DNA of 64,000 bases from Pacificitalea manganoxidans. GTDB taxonomy: Bacteria > Pseudomonadota > Alphaproteobacteria > Rhodobacterales > Rhodobacteraceae. The notes beneath the pieces were generated by a model. That model did no database searches. It saw only the letters and a list, made by a program, of their open reading frames with translations, and was not told where the DNA came from. Location: assembly GCF_002504165.1 (NCBI RefSeq), contig NZ_CP021404.1, positions 1,736,001-1,800,000 of the forward strand, in the 5' to 3' direction. The position numbers and the translations under genes were made by a program. Shown here piece by piece: positions 31,851 to 40,939 of this stretch. The stretch's first letter is position 1. Each line of letters opens with the position of its first letter.

Positions 31851-31927
31851 TGGTAGGCCCGGCAGGACTTGAACCCGCAACCAAAGCGTTATGAGCGCTC
31901 TGCTCTAACCAATTGAGCTACAGGCCC
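31851..31927 (-). tRNA. tRNA-Ile2 (anticodon CAT, lysidine type)
   Basis: The 77-base cloverleaf on the minus strand has a 7-bp acceptor (GGGCCTG with CGGGCCT), D arm GCTC/GAGC, anticodon arm GAGCG-CTCATAA-CGCTT, T arm GCGGG-TTCAAGT-CCTGC, and encoded CCA. Anticodon CAT allows Met or Ile2. C4-G69 and C5-G68 are present, the acceptor pairs recalled as positive determinants for the lysidine enzyme TilS in E. coli, and no initiator features are seen. So it likely becomes k2C34 and reads AUA. Its 3' end faces the prophage, and the T stem has one G-U pair. Confidence 0.85.
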
Positions 31928-32131
31928 GCCTGCGCGTTCGCTTAGGGCATCGGGCGGAGCGGCGTCAAGGGGCGGGGCGAGGTTGATGCGGGGCGTCGGG
32001 GCGGGCAGGGTTTGCGCGGCTTTGTCATGCGGATCGGCGGGGCATGCACGGAGCAGGTTCCCTTTGGGCGCGCGATGGCTTAGAGCATCGCGCAAATCGG
32101 AACACCACATTGGATCACCGGGGATGACTGC

Positions 32132-33178
32132 ATGACCGAGGGCAAGAACGGGCTCACCTACAGCCAGTCGGGCGTCGATATCGACGCGGGCAACGCGCTG
32201 GTGGAGGCGATCAAGCCGGCCGCGAAGGCCACGCAACGCGCGGGCGTGATGGCGGGGCTGGGCGGCTTCGGCGGTCTGTTCGATCTGAAGGCCGCGGGCT
32301 ACAGCGATCCGGTTCTGGTGGCCGCGACCGACGGCGTCGGCACCAAGCTGCGCATTGCGATCGACACGGGCGAAACCGGCGGGGTCGGCATCGACCTTGT
32401 TGCGATGTGCGTCAACGATCTGGTCTGTCAGGGCGCGGAGCCGCTGTTCTTCCTCGACTATTTCGCGACCGGCAAGCTCGATGTCCCGGCGGCGGCCAAG
32501 ATCATCGACGGCATCGCGGAGGGCTGCAAACGCTCCGGCGCGGCTCTGATCGGGGGCGAGACGGCGGAAATGCCGGGCATGTATGACGGCAAGGATTTCG
32601 ACCTTGCAGGCTTTGCCGTGGGCGCGATGGAGCGGGGGCAGGCGCTGCCTGCGGGCGTCGCGAAGGGCGATGTGCTGCTGGGATTGGCCTCAAACGGCGT
32701 GCATTCCAATGGCTATTCGCTGGTGCGCAAGGTCGTCTCGGTTCTGGGGCTGGGCTGGCAGGGTCGGGCGCCGTTCGGCTCCGGCACGCTGGGCGAGGAA
32801 TTGCTGAAACCCACGCGCATCTATGTCAAACCCGCACTGGCCGCGATCCGCGCAGGCGGGGTGCATGGGCTGGCCCATATCACCGGCGGCGGGCTGACCG
32901 AAAACCTGCCCCGCGTTCTGCCCGAAGGTCTGGGCTGCCATGTCGATCTGGATGCGTGGTCGCTGCCGCCCGTGTTCCGCTGGCTGGCTGAGAGCGGCGG
33001 GCTGAAGGAAAGCGAATTGCTGAAAACCTTCAACGCCGGGATCGGCATGGTGCTGGTCGTAGCACCCGATGCCGCCGACAGCCTGACATCGCTTTTGAAG
33101 GCCGGTGGCGAGACGGTGCATCGCATCGGCACGGTGACCGAGGGCGAGGGCGTCAGCTACTCGGGTGCTCTGCTCTGA
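32132..33178 (+). CDS. purM: Phosphoribosylformylglycinamidine cyclo-ligase
   Basis: AIR synthetase makes 5-aminoimidazole ribotide from FGAM with ATP in purine synthesis. The 348-residue length is normal. Signatures are [39 protein letters not shown] and the [13 protein letters not shown] loop. It is the first gene of a two-gene operon; its stop and the purN start overlap (TGATG). It is divergent from the tRNA gene, from which 200 bases separate it. Confidence 0.97.
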   Translation: MTEGKNGLTYSQSGVDIDAGNALVEAIKPAAKATQRAGVMAGLGGFGGLFDLKAAGYSDPVLVAATDGVGTKLRIAIDTGETGGVGIDLVAMCVNDLVCQGAEPLFFLDYFATGKLDVPAAAKIIDGIAEGCKRSGAALIGGETAEMPGMYDGKDFDLAGFAVGAMERGQALPAGVAKGDVLLGLASNGVHSNGYSLVRKVVSVLGLGWQGRAPFGSGTLGEELLKPTRIYVKPALAAIRAGGVHGLAHITGGGLTENLPRVLPEGLGCHVDLDAWSLPPVFRWLAESGGLKESELLKTFNAGIGMVLVVAPDAADSLTSLLKAGGETVHRIGTVTEGEGVSYSGALL

Positions 33179-33849
33179 TGGAGATGGCCGTGGGCAAGAA
33201 GCGCGTCGCGATCATGATCTCGGGCGGCGGCTCCAATATGCTGGCGCTGCTTGAGGACATGGCGCGGCCCGATCACCCCGCCGCGCCCTGTCTGGTGCTG
33301 TCCAACGATCCCGGTGCCGCCGGGATCGCGCGTGCGTCGGCGCGCGGCGTGGCAACGGATGCGGTCAGCCACAAGCCGTTCGGCAAGGACCGCGCGGCGT
33401 TTGAGGCTGAATTGACCGCGCGGCTGGAAGCGGCCAACCCCGATATCATCTGCCTTGCCGGGTTCATGCGGGTGCTGACCGAAGGCTTCGTGACCCGCTG
33501 GCAGGGGCGGATGCTGAACATCCATCCTTCGCTTCTGCCCAAGTATCGCGGTTTGCACACCCATGCCCGCGCGCTGGAGGCCGGCGAGGCAGAGCATGGC
33601 TGCTCCGTGCACGAGGTCACGCCGGAGCTTGATGACGGGCCGATCCTGGGCCAGGCGCGGGTGCCGGTGCGTGCAGGCGATACTGCGGAAGCGCTGGCCG
33701 CACGGGTGTTGGGGCAGGAACATCGGCTTTACCCGGCTGTGCTGCGGCGTTTCGCGGCGGGCGACCGGCGTCCGGTCTGGCTGGACTTCGACGGGCGGCA
33801 CGAGGCCCCCGAGCGCGGCGCTGCGGGGGGACCGGGGGCGGTGAGTTGA
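33178..33849 (+). CDS. purN: Phosphoribosylglycinamide formyltransferase
   Basis: PurN transfers a formyl group from 10-formyl-THF to GAR. The 223-residue protein has the folate-enzyme signature LNIHPSLLPKYRGLHTH (Asn and His of the active site) and HEVTPELDDGPILGQ with the catalytic Asp. The N-terminal ISGGGSNMLAL is the GAR-binding loop. ATG 33178 overlaps the purM stop. The C-terminal tail is slightly longer than in E. coli PurN. Confidence 0.96.
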   Translation: MEMAVGKKRVAIMISGGGSNMLALLEDMARPDHPAAPCLVLSNDPGAAGIARASARGVATDAVSHKPFGKDRAAFEAELTARLEAANPDIICLAGFMRVLTEGFVTRWQGRMLNIHPSLLPKYRGLHTHARALEAGEAEHGCSVHEVTPELDDGPILGQARVPVRAGDTAEALAARVLGQEHRLYPAVLRRFAAGDRRPVWLDFDGRHEAPERGAAGGPGAVS

Positions 33850-33990
33850 GCCGGGGCTGCAACACCCTCGACTTAATTGCATATTCCCTTTGCACCGACC
33901 GACGGTTGCAGGAACAGTGACGGCCATGATTGACGATATTTGCTTCTCCGGCCGTGTGTGGGCCGCTCTGACCTCGCACCGGAACCCGCT

Positions 33991-35142
33991 ATGAGAACAC
34001 TGACCAAGACCGAAGACCTCGCCGAGTTTTGCCGGGAGGCCGCGCGCCACGACTATGTGACGCTGGACACCGAGTTCCTGCGCGAGCGGACGTATTATTC
34101 CAAACTGTGTCTGGTGCAGATGGCCATCGCGGGGGATGGCGAGGCAGTGCTGGTCGATCCGCTGGCCGAGGGGCTGGACCTTGCGCCGCTCTATGATTTG
34201 TTCCGCGACACGTCGGTGGTAAAGGTGTTCCACGCCGCGCGGCAGGATCTGGAGATCTTCTTTGTCGAGGCGGGCGTATTCCCCGAGCCGCTTTTCGATA
34301 CGCAGGTCGCTGCGATGGTCTGCGGTTTTGGCGAACAGGTGGGCTACGAGACGCTTGTCAAACGCATCGCGAAAGGCACCGTCGACAAAAGCTCCCGCTT
34401 TACCGATTGGTCCCGGCGGCCGTTGTCGGATGCGCAGAAAACCTATGCGCTGGCCGATGTGACCCATTTGCGCGTGATCTACGAATTCCTGCGTGACGAG
34501 TTGGAAAAATCCGGCCGGGACCGCTGGCTGCGCGAAGAGCTGGGGGTTCTGACCGATCCCGAAACCTACACCGTGCGTCCGCATGAAGCATGGCAGCGGG
34601 TCAAGACGCGCACCAATTCCGGCCGGTTCATGGCAGTGGTGCAGGCGCTGGCCGAGTTCCGCGAATCCTACGCGCAAGAACGCAACATCCCGCGCAACCG
34701 CGTCTACAAGGACGATGCCCTGCTGGAAATGGCGTCAACCAAGCCCCGCAATGCCGCCGACCTGAACCGCTCGCGCCTGCTGCTGCGCGAGGCGCGCAAG
34801 GGGCCGATTGCCGACGGTATTCTGGAGGCCGTGACCCGTGGGCTGGAGGCCGACCCCGCCACCTTCCCCGAGGTGGATCGCCGCCGCGAGAAGCTACAGG
34901 TCAATCCGGCATTGGCCGATCTGCTGCGGGTGCTGCTGAAGGCAAAGTCCGAGGCATCCGGCGTGGCGCAGAAACTGATCGCCACCGCGTCTGATCTGGA
35001 CATGATCGCCGCGGGCGAACGGGACGTTGCGGCCCTGCGTGGATGGCGGGCAGAGGTGTTCGGCGACGATGCGCTGCGGCTCTGCGCGGGTAAGATCGCT
35101 CTGGCCGCGCATAAAGCCGAAGTGCGCCTGATCGAGCTGTAA
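33991..35142 (+). CDS. rnd: Ribonuclease D
   Basis: A 3'-5' exonuclease that trims tRNA precursors. DEDDy residues are visible: LDTEFLRE (Asp and Glu), FHAARQDLEIF (Asp) and YALADVTHL (Tyr-x3-Asp). An HRDC region follows (SRLLLREARKGPIADGILEA near residue 265). ATG 33991 gives 383 residues and begins MRTLTKTEDL; the open frame continues 17 codons upstream, but the family starts here. A strong terminator follows. Confidence 0.93.
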   Translation: MRTLTKTEDLAEFCREAARHDYVTLDTEFLRERTYYSKLCLVQMAIAGDGEAVLVDPLAEGLDLAPLYDLFRDTSVVKVFHAARQDLEIFFVEAGVFPEPLFDTQVAAMVCGFGEQVGYETLVKRIAKGTVDKSSRFTDWSRRPLSDAQKTYALADVTHLRVIYEFLRDELEKSGRDRWLREELGVLTDPETYTVRPHEAWQRVKTRTNSGRFMAVVQALAEFRESYAQERNIPRNRVYKDDALLEMASTKPRNAADLNRSRLLLREARKGPIADGILEAVTRGLEADPATFPEVDRRREKLQVNPALADLLRVLLKAKSEASGVAQKLIATASDLDMIAAGERDVAALRGWRAEVFGDDALRLCAGKIALAAHKAEVRLIEL

Positions 35143-35166
35143 TTCAAGATTTCAGTTGGCTGACCA

Positions 35167-35201
35167 CAAATGCGCCTGCGGAGAACGCGGGCGCATTTTT
35201 T
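35167..35201 (+). terminator. Rho-independent terminator after rnd
   Basis: AATGCGCC (35169-35176) pairs with GGCGCATT (35190-35197), followed by a T-run to 35201. The outer CACAAA/TTTGTG bases extend the stem, so it may work in both directions. Confidence 0.85.
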
Positions 35202-35509
35202 GTGGGCTGGCCAACAGCATGTCAGTGAAGCGTGCCACGCAGGGGGCCCGGTGCCGACCTGCGAGATGAAATTATCCCCCAGGCCGACGGTCCGGTCACC
35301 CGGAGCGCCCGTGCAGACCCGAATCCGAGGTCCATCCGAGCATGTTCCTTGGCTAATCGCCACCACTCACGGAACGCTGAGATTGTGCCATTCAACTCCT
35401 GGTAAGGAAAGTCCGGAATTCCGTACTTCCCTAGGAATTTCTGGGGGATGCACCTGCGACTTCGGGTTGTTTGTTACGCAATTTGCGTGATCTCAGGGCA
35501 AGTTGGGGA
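35202..35509. other. Non-coding stretch between convergent rnd and luxR-type genes
   Basis: Apart from the terminator, no gene is supported here. Frames on either strand are short and lack family patterns. No tRNA or repeat was seen. Confidence 0.5.
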
Positions 35510-36295
35510 TCAGGGTTGCCGCACACCACGCGGGGCGCCATTAACCAGATACATCTGGTTTTGAACCGACGCTTTCAGCACCGCTTGGGCCGTCGTCTCG
35601 ACATTCAGGGTTTCGCGGGCAAGGCGCAGATGTTTCTCCACCGTCGCAGGCTGTAAGCCCATGATCTGTGCGATGTCCTGAATGGTCTTTCCGTCGCCGG
35701 TCCATTCCAGCACCTCGCGCTGCCGGTCTGTCAGGCTGTTACGGGCATAGGGCATATGGATCAGCTTCAAATGCAGCACATTGTTCATCGCCGCGATCCG
35801 CCCACCGTGATGCTGCCAGACCTCGTCTATGTCGGTTTGGGACAGGCCGCGCGCGGCGGTCAGCGCGATAGCGCCTTTTGCCCGGCGCGATTGTTCGGGA
35901 AAGCTGATGGAATAGCCCGCTGTGACGCCGTGGCGCAGGTTAAATTCATAAACCCGTCGTTCCGCCGCGGTCATCATGCCGCCTTGGGATTGTTCTTGCA
36001 GCCAGCGCCATGAACAGGCGCCATCGTTTTCCAGCGCCCAGCGAACCATTGGCGCATGGTGGTAATGGTTTTGGTCCAGAAAGGTCTGGATATATTCGGG
36101 CGCGTGATTGGTGAGGATCAGCATATCCGCCGGATTGCCAAGCGATGTCGGCGTGCGGTAGCGGGTAAAGCCATACAGCAGGCGGTCAAAGCCGTAGCTT
36201 GCCATCTGGTCGCAATGAAACTGCCATACCTCATCGACCGTCCTGCATTGGGTCAGTCGCTCGATATATTCTTCTAGTCCCATGACACTCGTCAC
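35510..36295 (-). CDS. LuxR-family autoinducer-binding regulator (solo)
   Basis: The 261-residue protein has an N-terminal autoinducer-binding domain (QNHYHHAPMVRWALEND, GVTAGYSISFPEQSRRAKGA) and a C-terminal LuxR helix-turn-helix (LTDRQREVLEWTGDGKTIQD, GLQPATVEKHLRLARETL). No luxI synthase is nearby, so it is a solo. GTG 36295 is chosen since AGAGG precedes it by five bases; ATG 36283 is the alternative. A 20-bp dyad lies 88 bases upstream. Ligand binding cannot be told from sequence. Confidence 0.85.
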   Translation of the reverse strand: MTSVMGLEEYIERLTQCRTVDEVWQFHCDQMASYGFDRLLYGFTRYRTPTSLGNPADMLILTNHAPEYIQTFLDQNHYHHAPMVRWALENDGACSWRWLQEQSQGGMMTAAERRVYEFNLRHGVTAGYSISFPEQSRRAKGAIALTAARGLSQTDIDEVWQHHGGRIAAMNNVLHLKLIHMPYARNSLTDRQREVLEWTGDGKTIQDIAQIMGLQPATVEKHLRLARETLNVETTAQAVLKASVQNQMYLVNGAPRGVRQP

Positions 36296-36382
36296 TTTCA
36301 CCTCTTGCAGATTGATAATCCGCAGAATGGGATCGTGTCGAGAAACTCTATGCAAAAGAGCAAATAGGAATCATTTAGGGTA

Positions 36383-36402
36383 GTTTCCCGGAAATCGGAA
36401 AC
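36383..36402 (-). promoter_or_regulatory. 20-bp dyad upstream of the LuxR-type gene
   Basis: GTTTCC-N8-GGAAAC is a perfect 6-bp inverted repeat with an 8-base centre, total 20 bp, the size of lux-type boxes. It may be the autoregulatory site of the LuxR-type regulator. Confidence 0.4.
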
Positions 36403-36558
36403 AATCACAGGATGCAAATACTCGCAGCGCTCCAACATCGTGCTATCTTAGTGTCAGCAGGATGTAGACAAGCATACAGGCGTACCGATTTTCACGCATC
36501 TACCAATCATCCGGTAGAATCAGTGCCTTGTGGGGTCCCTCGGAGTCCGTTGCCCCGG

Positions 36559-37056
36559 TCAGGCGGAGCGAAGCCCGGTTTCGACCAACAGTCCCCGCCG
36601 CTTGGCCTCGTAATAGTAGCCTTTCGCATACCACATCACCGCGCGATCCGGATTTCCGTCCGACACCATCCATGCGCCTTTGAGGTATTTCACCGCGTAG
36701 CGCAAATTCGTATCGGCATCGAGCAGGCCTTCGGCTGGGCCGCGATAACCCATCGTGCGGGCCGTTTGCGGGAGGATCTGCATAAGCCCGTAATAGGGAC
36801 CATTGCGAGCGCCGGGCTGGTGGCGGCTTTCCCGGATCACAACGCGGTGGATCAGGCTTACCGGCACATCGTAGAGCCGCGCGTATTTATTGATGAGCAG
36901 CCGAAGTTCCGGCGTTTCATTGGCGTGCAACGGGGTGGCGAATGCCACCTTCCGGCTTACCTCGGCGCTGCCGCCGGGGCCTGCCGCGCCACAGGCGGAT
37001 AGCAAGGGCAGGGCGGCAAGGCCGAACAGGGCGGTGCGGCGGGAAAGTCGGGTCAT
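36559..37056 (-). CDS. Lipoprotein lytic transglycosylase (SLT fold)
   Basis: The 165-residue protein has a lipoprotein signal ending LSACG (Cys22) and an SLT/GEWL domain with catalytic Glu in VVIRESRHQPGARNG and the GLMQILPQTARTMGY motif, followed by NLRYAVKYLKGAWMVSDGN. It cleaves peptidoglycan glycan chains with anhydro-muramyl formation, at the outer membrane or in the periplasm. It is monocistronic, divergent from the luxR side and followed by a short gap. Confidence 0.92.
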   Translation of the reverse strand: MTRLSRRTALFGLAALPLLSACGAAGPGGSAEVSRKVAFATPLHANETPELRLLINKYARLYDVPVSLIHRVVIRESRHQPGARNGPYYGLMQILPQTARTMGYRGPAEGLLDADTNLRYAVKYLKGAWMVSDGNPDRAVMWYAKGYYYEAKRRGLLVETGLRSA

Positions 37057-37192
37057 GGGGCGCGCTCACGGCTGTGTCATCCGGCGCGATCTAACCGCGA
37101 TTGGAAGGGTCGGCCAAGCGTGTTGAGACAGGGGTGGCGGCGGTCCGCCTATTGCGGTGCCGGGGCTGCGATGCGCAGCGCTTCGCGTCCGC

Positions 37193-37435
37193 TCAATCCT
37201 CGGATCGGCGCAGCCGCGCGGCCCGGCCACCGCGACGGCGCGGGGCCACCTGATCCTTGCGCGCTGGCAGGTCGGCCATCACGGCGCGGCGTTCGTCAGC
37301 GGACATCAGGCTCCAGCCGCCGATCTCATTGATCGAACGCAGACAGCCAAGGCAAAGCCTGCTTTTTGGATCGATCACGCAGACCTTGATGCACGGACTT
37401 TCGATCTCGTCGCGTTTCCAGACCTCGTCACTCAT
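37193..37435 (-). CDS. DUF1289 protein (Fe-S-type cysteine motif)
   Basis: The 80-residue protein shows the DUF1289 cysteines [20 protein letters not shown], a likely metal or Fe-S site, then a [15 protein letters not shown] helix. The C-terminal tail is highly basic. DUF1289 function is unknown. It follows ruvX with a four-base overlap, so is cotranscribed with ruvX and ccmI. Confidence 0.88.
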   Translation of the reverse strand: MSDEVWKRDEIESPCIKVCVIDPKSRLCLGCLRSINEIGGWSLMSADERRAVMADLPARKDQVAPRRRGGRAARLRRSED

Positions 37436-37911
37436 GCGGAGGCCCTCAGATGTCGCAGCCGGTCCAGCGCCCCTTGCAGGATATATCCAGCGGCGACCTG
37501 ATCGATGACTTCGGCGCGCTTGCGGCGGGAGGCATCCGCCTCCAGCAACGCACGTTCCGCCGCCACGGTGGACAGCCGTTCATCCCAGAACGCAATCGGC
37601 AGGTCGATCAGCGTCGCCAGATTGCGGGCAAAGGCGCGGGTCGATTGGCAGCGCGGCCCTTCCGACCCGTCCATATTGCGCGGCAGGCCAAGGATGATCC
37701 CCGCGAGTTCCCGCGTCTGCGCGATTTCAACCAAGCGCGCCGCGTCGAGCGTGAACTTCTTGCGCCGGATCACTTCGGTCGGGGTCGCGGCTGACAGCAG
37801 CCGGTCCGAAATGGCGACGCCGATGGTTTTGGTGCCCAGATCCAGCCCGGCAATCGCGCGACCGGGAGCAAGCGCGGCGGCGAAATCGGCGATATCGTCA
37901 TGAATAGGCAT
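37432..37911 (-). CDS. ruvX: RuvX/YqgF-family Holliday-junction resolvase-like nuclease
   Basis: The 159-residue protein has the RNase-H-like opening [16 protein letters not shown] and the YqgF motifs [16 protein letters not shown] and [13 protein letters not shown]. In E. coli YqgF acts in 5' maturation of 16S rRNA, and related proteins resolve junctions. The ATG overlaps the ccmI stop (37911), and the end overlaps DUF1289. Confidence 0.93.
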   Translation of the reverse strand: MPIHDDIADFAAALAPGRAIAGLDLGTKTIGVAISDRLLSAATPTEVIRRKKFTLDAARLVEIAQTRELAGIILGLPRNMDGSEGPRCQSTRAFARNLATLIDLPIAFWDERLSTVAAERALLEADASRRKRAEVIDQVAAGYILQGALDRLRHLRASA

Positions 37912-39188
37912 CAGTTCGCGCCTCCGGCAGCGGCGGCGTCATCCAGCAGCGCCTGCGCATCGGCATCGCCAACAAAGACCTCGCGCGCTTCGGTGCGGAT
38001 CGCGCTGGCCCGCTCCGTTTGGCCCAGCACGCCAAGCGCGCGGATCAGACGGGCCCAATCCTCGACCGGGCCGCCCTCATCCGCCAGCCGCGCGGCAAGC
38101 CCTTCGACCATGCCTTCGATCATCGCGTTGCGGTCGCCTTCGTCCAGTTCCGCGGCGGCGGCAACGTCTTCGGCGGTGGGGCCAGGTTGTGCCACCCCGC
38201 CGGGGATGCGTTCCGGGATGGCGGGCATCTCAAAGGTCTCGCCCGCGCGGATCGCGACCGTTTCGATCTGCGACAGGATCGGATCGATCCACGGCGCATC
38301 GCGCGGACCTTCGCGCAGCAGCGGCAGCCAGAACCGATAGGCCAGATCCGGACGCCCCGTCTGCGCATGCAACAGCCCGGCATAGTAACGCGCCGGGCCG
38401 TTCTGCCGGTCGCGTTGCAGCGCGGCGCTCAGCGCTTCTTCGGCTTCGGGGGAGACATAGCCCCCCGCGGCACTGACCTGCAGATCGGCAAGTTCGGCGT
38501 AATCCTCCGCGCTGCTTGTGTCGCCCATAAGCGCGATCACGCGGGCCTGCGCGGGCCAAGCGGCGCGATACCGTCCCAGTGCGGCCTCGTTACGGGCCAG
38601 CAGGCGATAGCCTTCCAGATCGTCGGGGCGGGTTTCCAGCGCGGCGCGCAGCTTGCCCATCAGATCGGTGAATTCAGGTGCGGCGGTGCGGGGCAATTCC
38701 GGCCCGAGCGAGGCTTCGGCCTCGGCCTGATCGGGGCGGGTTTCACGCGCCTCGCGCGCAGCGTCGAGCCGGGCGGCCAGCGGCAGATCCCCGTAGCCCG
38801 GCGCCCCGATCCGGGCGTAAAGCGCAAGCGAGCCGACACAGACCAACACCAGCGCGAGCGCCATCATCACGAGCGTGGCCCCACGCGGCGCGCGGCGGGG
38901 GGCGGTCGCGTCCTCATCGTCGTTGCGATCCGCGTCGAGCAAGCGGCGCGAGACTTCGGTGCGCAGGCGCTCGGCCTCATCCGCGCTTAGAACGCCGCGC
39001 TCCAGATCGCGCTCCACGCCCGCCAGCTGATCGCGATACAGCGCCAGTTCGGGACGCGGGGCGGGCGTGTCTACAGTCGCAGCGTCGTCCGACATCGTTC
39101 CTGTCGCGCCGCGCCCACGCCACATCGCGACAGCCAGCGGCACGGCAACCAGCAACGACAGGGCAAGAGCGATGAACCAAAACAGCAT
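37911..39188 (-). CDS. ccmI: Cytochrome c biogenesis protein CcmI
   Basis: The 425-residue protein begins [20 protein letters not shown], the first membrane helix, then a cytoplasmic loop with [20 protein letters not shown] (typical CcmI leucine-zipper-like loop), a second helix ([20 protein letters not shown]), and a periplasmic TPR part. It presents apocytochrome c to the heme ligation complex. GAGG precedes ATG 39188. The frame is open upstream but without family match. Confidence 0.93.
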   Translation of the reverse strand: MLFWFIALALSLLVAVPLAVAMWRGRGATGTMSDDAATVDTPAPRPELALYRDQLAGVERDLERGVLSADEAERLRTEVSRRLLDADRNDDEDATAPRRAPRGATLVMMALALVLVCVGSLALYARIGAPGYGDLPLAARLDAAREARETRPDQAEAEASLGPELPRTAAPEFTDLMGKLRAALETRPDDLEGYRLLARNEAALGRYRAAWPAQARVIALMGDTSSAEDYAELADLQVSAAGGYVSPEAEEALSAALQRDRQNGPARYYAGLLHAQTGRPDLAYRFWLPLLREGPRDAPWIDPILSQIETVAIRAGETFEMPAIPERIPGGVAQPGPTAEDVAAAAELDEGDRNAMIEGMVEGLAARLADEGGPVEDWARLIRALGVLGQTERASAIRTEAREVFVGDADAQALLDDAAAAGGAN

Positions 39189-39459
39189 GACGGACCTCGA
39201 ACAGGGTTGGCGGCAAATGCGGACGGAGCAGGGAATACGGTGTTTCGGCCCGCGAAGGTAGCCCCTGCGACCATCCCCCACGGGGGCGTGAACAGCGCGC
39301 ATCCCCGGCGGATGGGGCAGGGGTGTTGCGCGGGCGCAACGTCGCAGCGGGCGCGTGAGGCTTATCGGGCGGCTATGTCATAAAACATCCGTCCGCGTGG
39401 AACTATGCTTAAACTTCGGGCGTTCTCCGGCCAATACGACATCAATCGGAGCGCCTGAC

Positions 39460-39753
39460 ATGGCTGAGTATAACAGCACCACCAACACCACCAATACCAC
39501 CCCGCCCGAGCGCCGCAGCGGCACCGGCATCGCGTTCATCGTCGGCGCGCTGGTCGTGGCCGTTCTGGTTCTGGCATGGTTTTTCTTTGCTGGCGCCGAC
39601 CCCGACACCAGCGCCACCACTGGCGGCGGTGACATCGACGTTTCTGTCGAGGCACCTGACACCGGTGCGTCCGAGGCTGTCGAAGGCGCTGCCGAAAGCG
39701 TTGGCGAAGCCGCCGAGAACGTGGAAGGCGCTGCGGAAGAGGCTGCGAACTAA
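39460..39753 (+). CDS. Small single-span membrane protein with acidic tail
   Basis: The 97-residue protein has a Thr/Asn-rich start (MAEYNSTTNTTNTTPPERRS), one membrane helix (FIVGALVVAVLVLAWFFF), and an acidic Ala/Glu-repeat tail (ESVGEAAENVEGAAEEAA) that could form a coiled coil. A GGAG site precedes the ATG. No family is known to me. A strong terminator follows, so it is a single-gene unit. Confidence 0.75.
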   Translation: MAEYNSTTNTTNTTPPERRSGTGIAFIVGALVVAVLVLAWFFFAGADPDTSATTGGGDIDVSVEAPDTGASEAVEGAAESVGEAAENVEGAAEEAAN

Positions 39754-39782
39754 TCCCGGCCTGACTGTAGTAGCGACAATTC

Positions 39783-39813
39783 AGGAGCGTCCCCGCCGGG
39801 GCGCTCCTTTTTC
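39783..39813 (+). terminator. Rho-independent terminator
   Basis: AGGAGCG (39783-39789) pairs with CGCTCCT (39802-39808) around a GC-rich inner stem (CCCCGCCGGGG), followed by TTTTT. Confidence 0.85.
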
Positions 39814-39963
39814 GTTTTGGGCGGGCCTGCCTTTGACAGGGTGAAACTGCGCGACTTTCGTCGGGGGGGGGCGGCGCGAGGGCTTTTGCCTGCTGCGCGA
39901 AGCGGTCATGCTGCGCCACAACGCGCCCTCTTTGCGACGGGTCCGAACCGAACAGGCAGACAC

Positions 39964-40938
39964 ATGGCAGAGCATTTCGACGACATTCCCGCAATTGCGC
40001 TTGGCTGGCACCGCGACGGCACCGGGGCGGCGCTGGCCACTGTGGTTCAGACATGGGGATCGGCCCCGCGCGGTGTCGGCAGTCAGTTGGCGATTTCGGG
40101 ACAGGGCGATATCGCGGGCTCCGTCTCGGGCGGCTGTGTCGAGGGCGCGGTGGTGGTCGAGGCGCTCGACGCGCTGGAAGACGGCGCACCGCGCCTGTTG
40201 GAATACGGTGTCAGCGATGATGACGCTTTCGCCGTCGGGCTGGCCTGTGGCGGCACGATCCGCATCCTTGTCGAGCCTGTGGGTGCGGCGCTGCCGGAAG
40301 CTCTGTTGTCTGATCTGGTCGCCGCACGGCAGGCCCGCCGCGCCGTGGCCTATGTCGTGGACACCGAAACCTGGACGCGGCGGCTGGTCGGGCCCGACGA
40401 TAGCATAGCGCAGGCCCGGTTTCGCAGCGACCAAAGCGGGTTCGAGAGGGCGGAGTTCGTCGCCATTCACAACCCGCCTTTGCGGATGATCGTCGTCGGC
40501 GCGGTGCATATCGCCCAACCCTTGGTGGCGATGGCGCGGCTTGCGGGGTTCGACCCGATGCTCATCGACCCGCGCGAGACATTCGGCGCGCAGGCCCGGT
40601 TTCCGGGTGAGGTAATTTCCCATGACTGGCCGGATGAGGCGATGGCGGCGCAGGGCATTGATGCGCGCACGGCCATTGTCACCCTGACCCATGACCCCAA
40701 GATCGACGATCCGGCGATCATCACCGCGCTGCGATCTGATGCGTTTTATCTGGGATCGCTCGGCTCCACCCGCACCCATGCCAAACGGGTCGAACGGCTG
40801 ACCCAGCAGGGGTTCTCGGAGGCTGAAATCGCCCGCATCCATGCGCCGGTCGGGCTCGATATCGGGGGGCGCAGCCCGGCGGAGATCGCCGTGTCCATCA
40901 TGGCGGAGATCGTCCGGGTTCTGCGGAAGGGCGCCTAA
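39964..40938 (+). CDS. XdhC/CoxI-family molybdenum-enzyme maturation factor
   Basis: The 324-residue protein has the XdhC N-terminus (ATVVQTWGSAPRGVGSQLAI and GSVSGGCVEGAVVVEALDAL, with the conserved SGGCVE) and a C-terminal Rossmann domain (LRMIVVGAVHIAQPLVAMA). XdhC-type proteins bind molybdenum cofactor, help its sulfuration and pass it to xanthine-dehydrogenase-type enzymes. It is linked to the next, molybdopterin-binding gene. No molybdo-enzyme subunit lies in the window. Confidence 0.9.
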   Translation: MAEHFDDIPAIALGWHRDGTGAALATVVQTWGSAPRGVGSQLAISGQGDIAGSVSGGCVEGAVVVEALDALEDGAPRLLEYGVSDDDAFAVGLACGGTIRILVEPVGAALPEALLSDLVAARQARRAVAYVVDTETWTRRLVGPDDSIAQARFRSDQSGFERAEFVAIHNPPLRMIVVGAVHIAQPLVAMARLAGFDPMLIDPRETFGAQARFPGEVISHDWPDEAMAAQGIDARTAIVTLTHDPKIDDPAIITALRSDAFYLGSLGSTRTHAKRVERLTQQGFSEAEIARIHAPVGLDIGGRSPAEIAVSIMAEIVRVLRKGA

Positions 40939-40939
40939 G

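Noticed and set aside
31851-31927. Elongator tRNA-Met call for the CAT tRNA
   Set aside because: Acceptor pairs C4-G69 and C5-G68 match the TilS determinants of tRNA-Ile2; a Met identity remains a small possibility.
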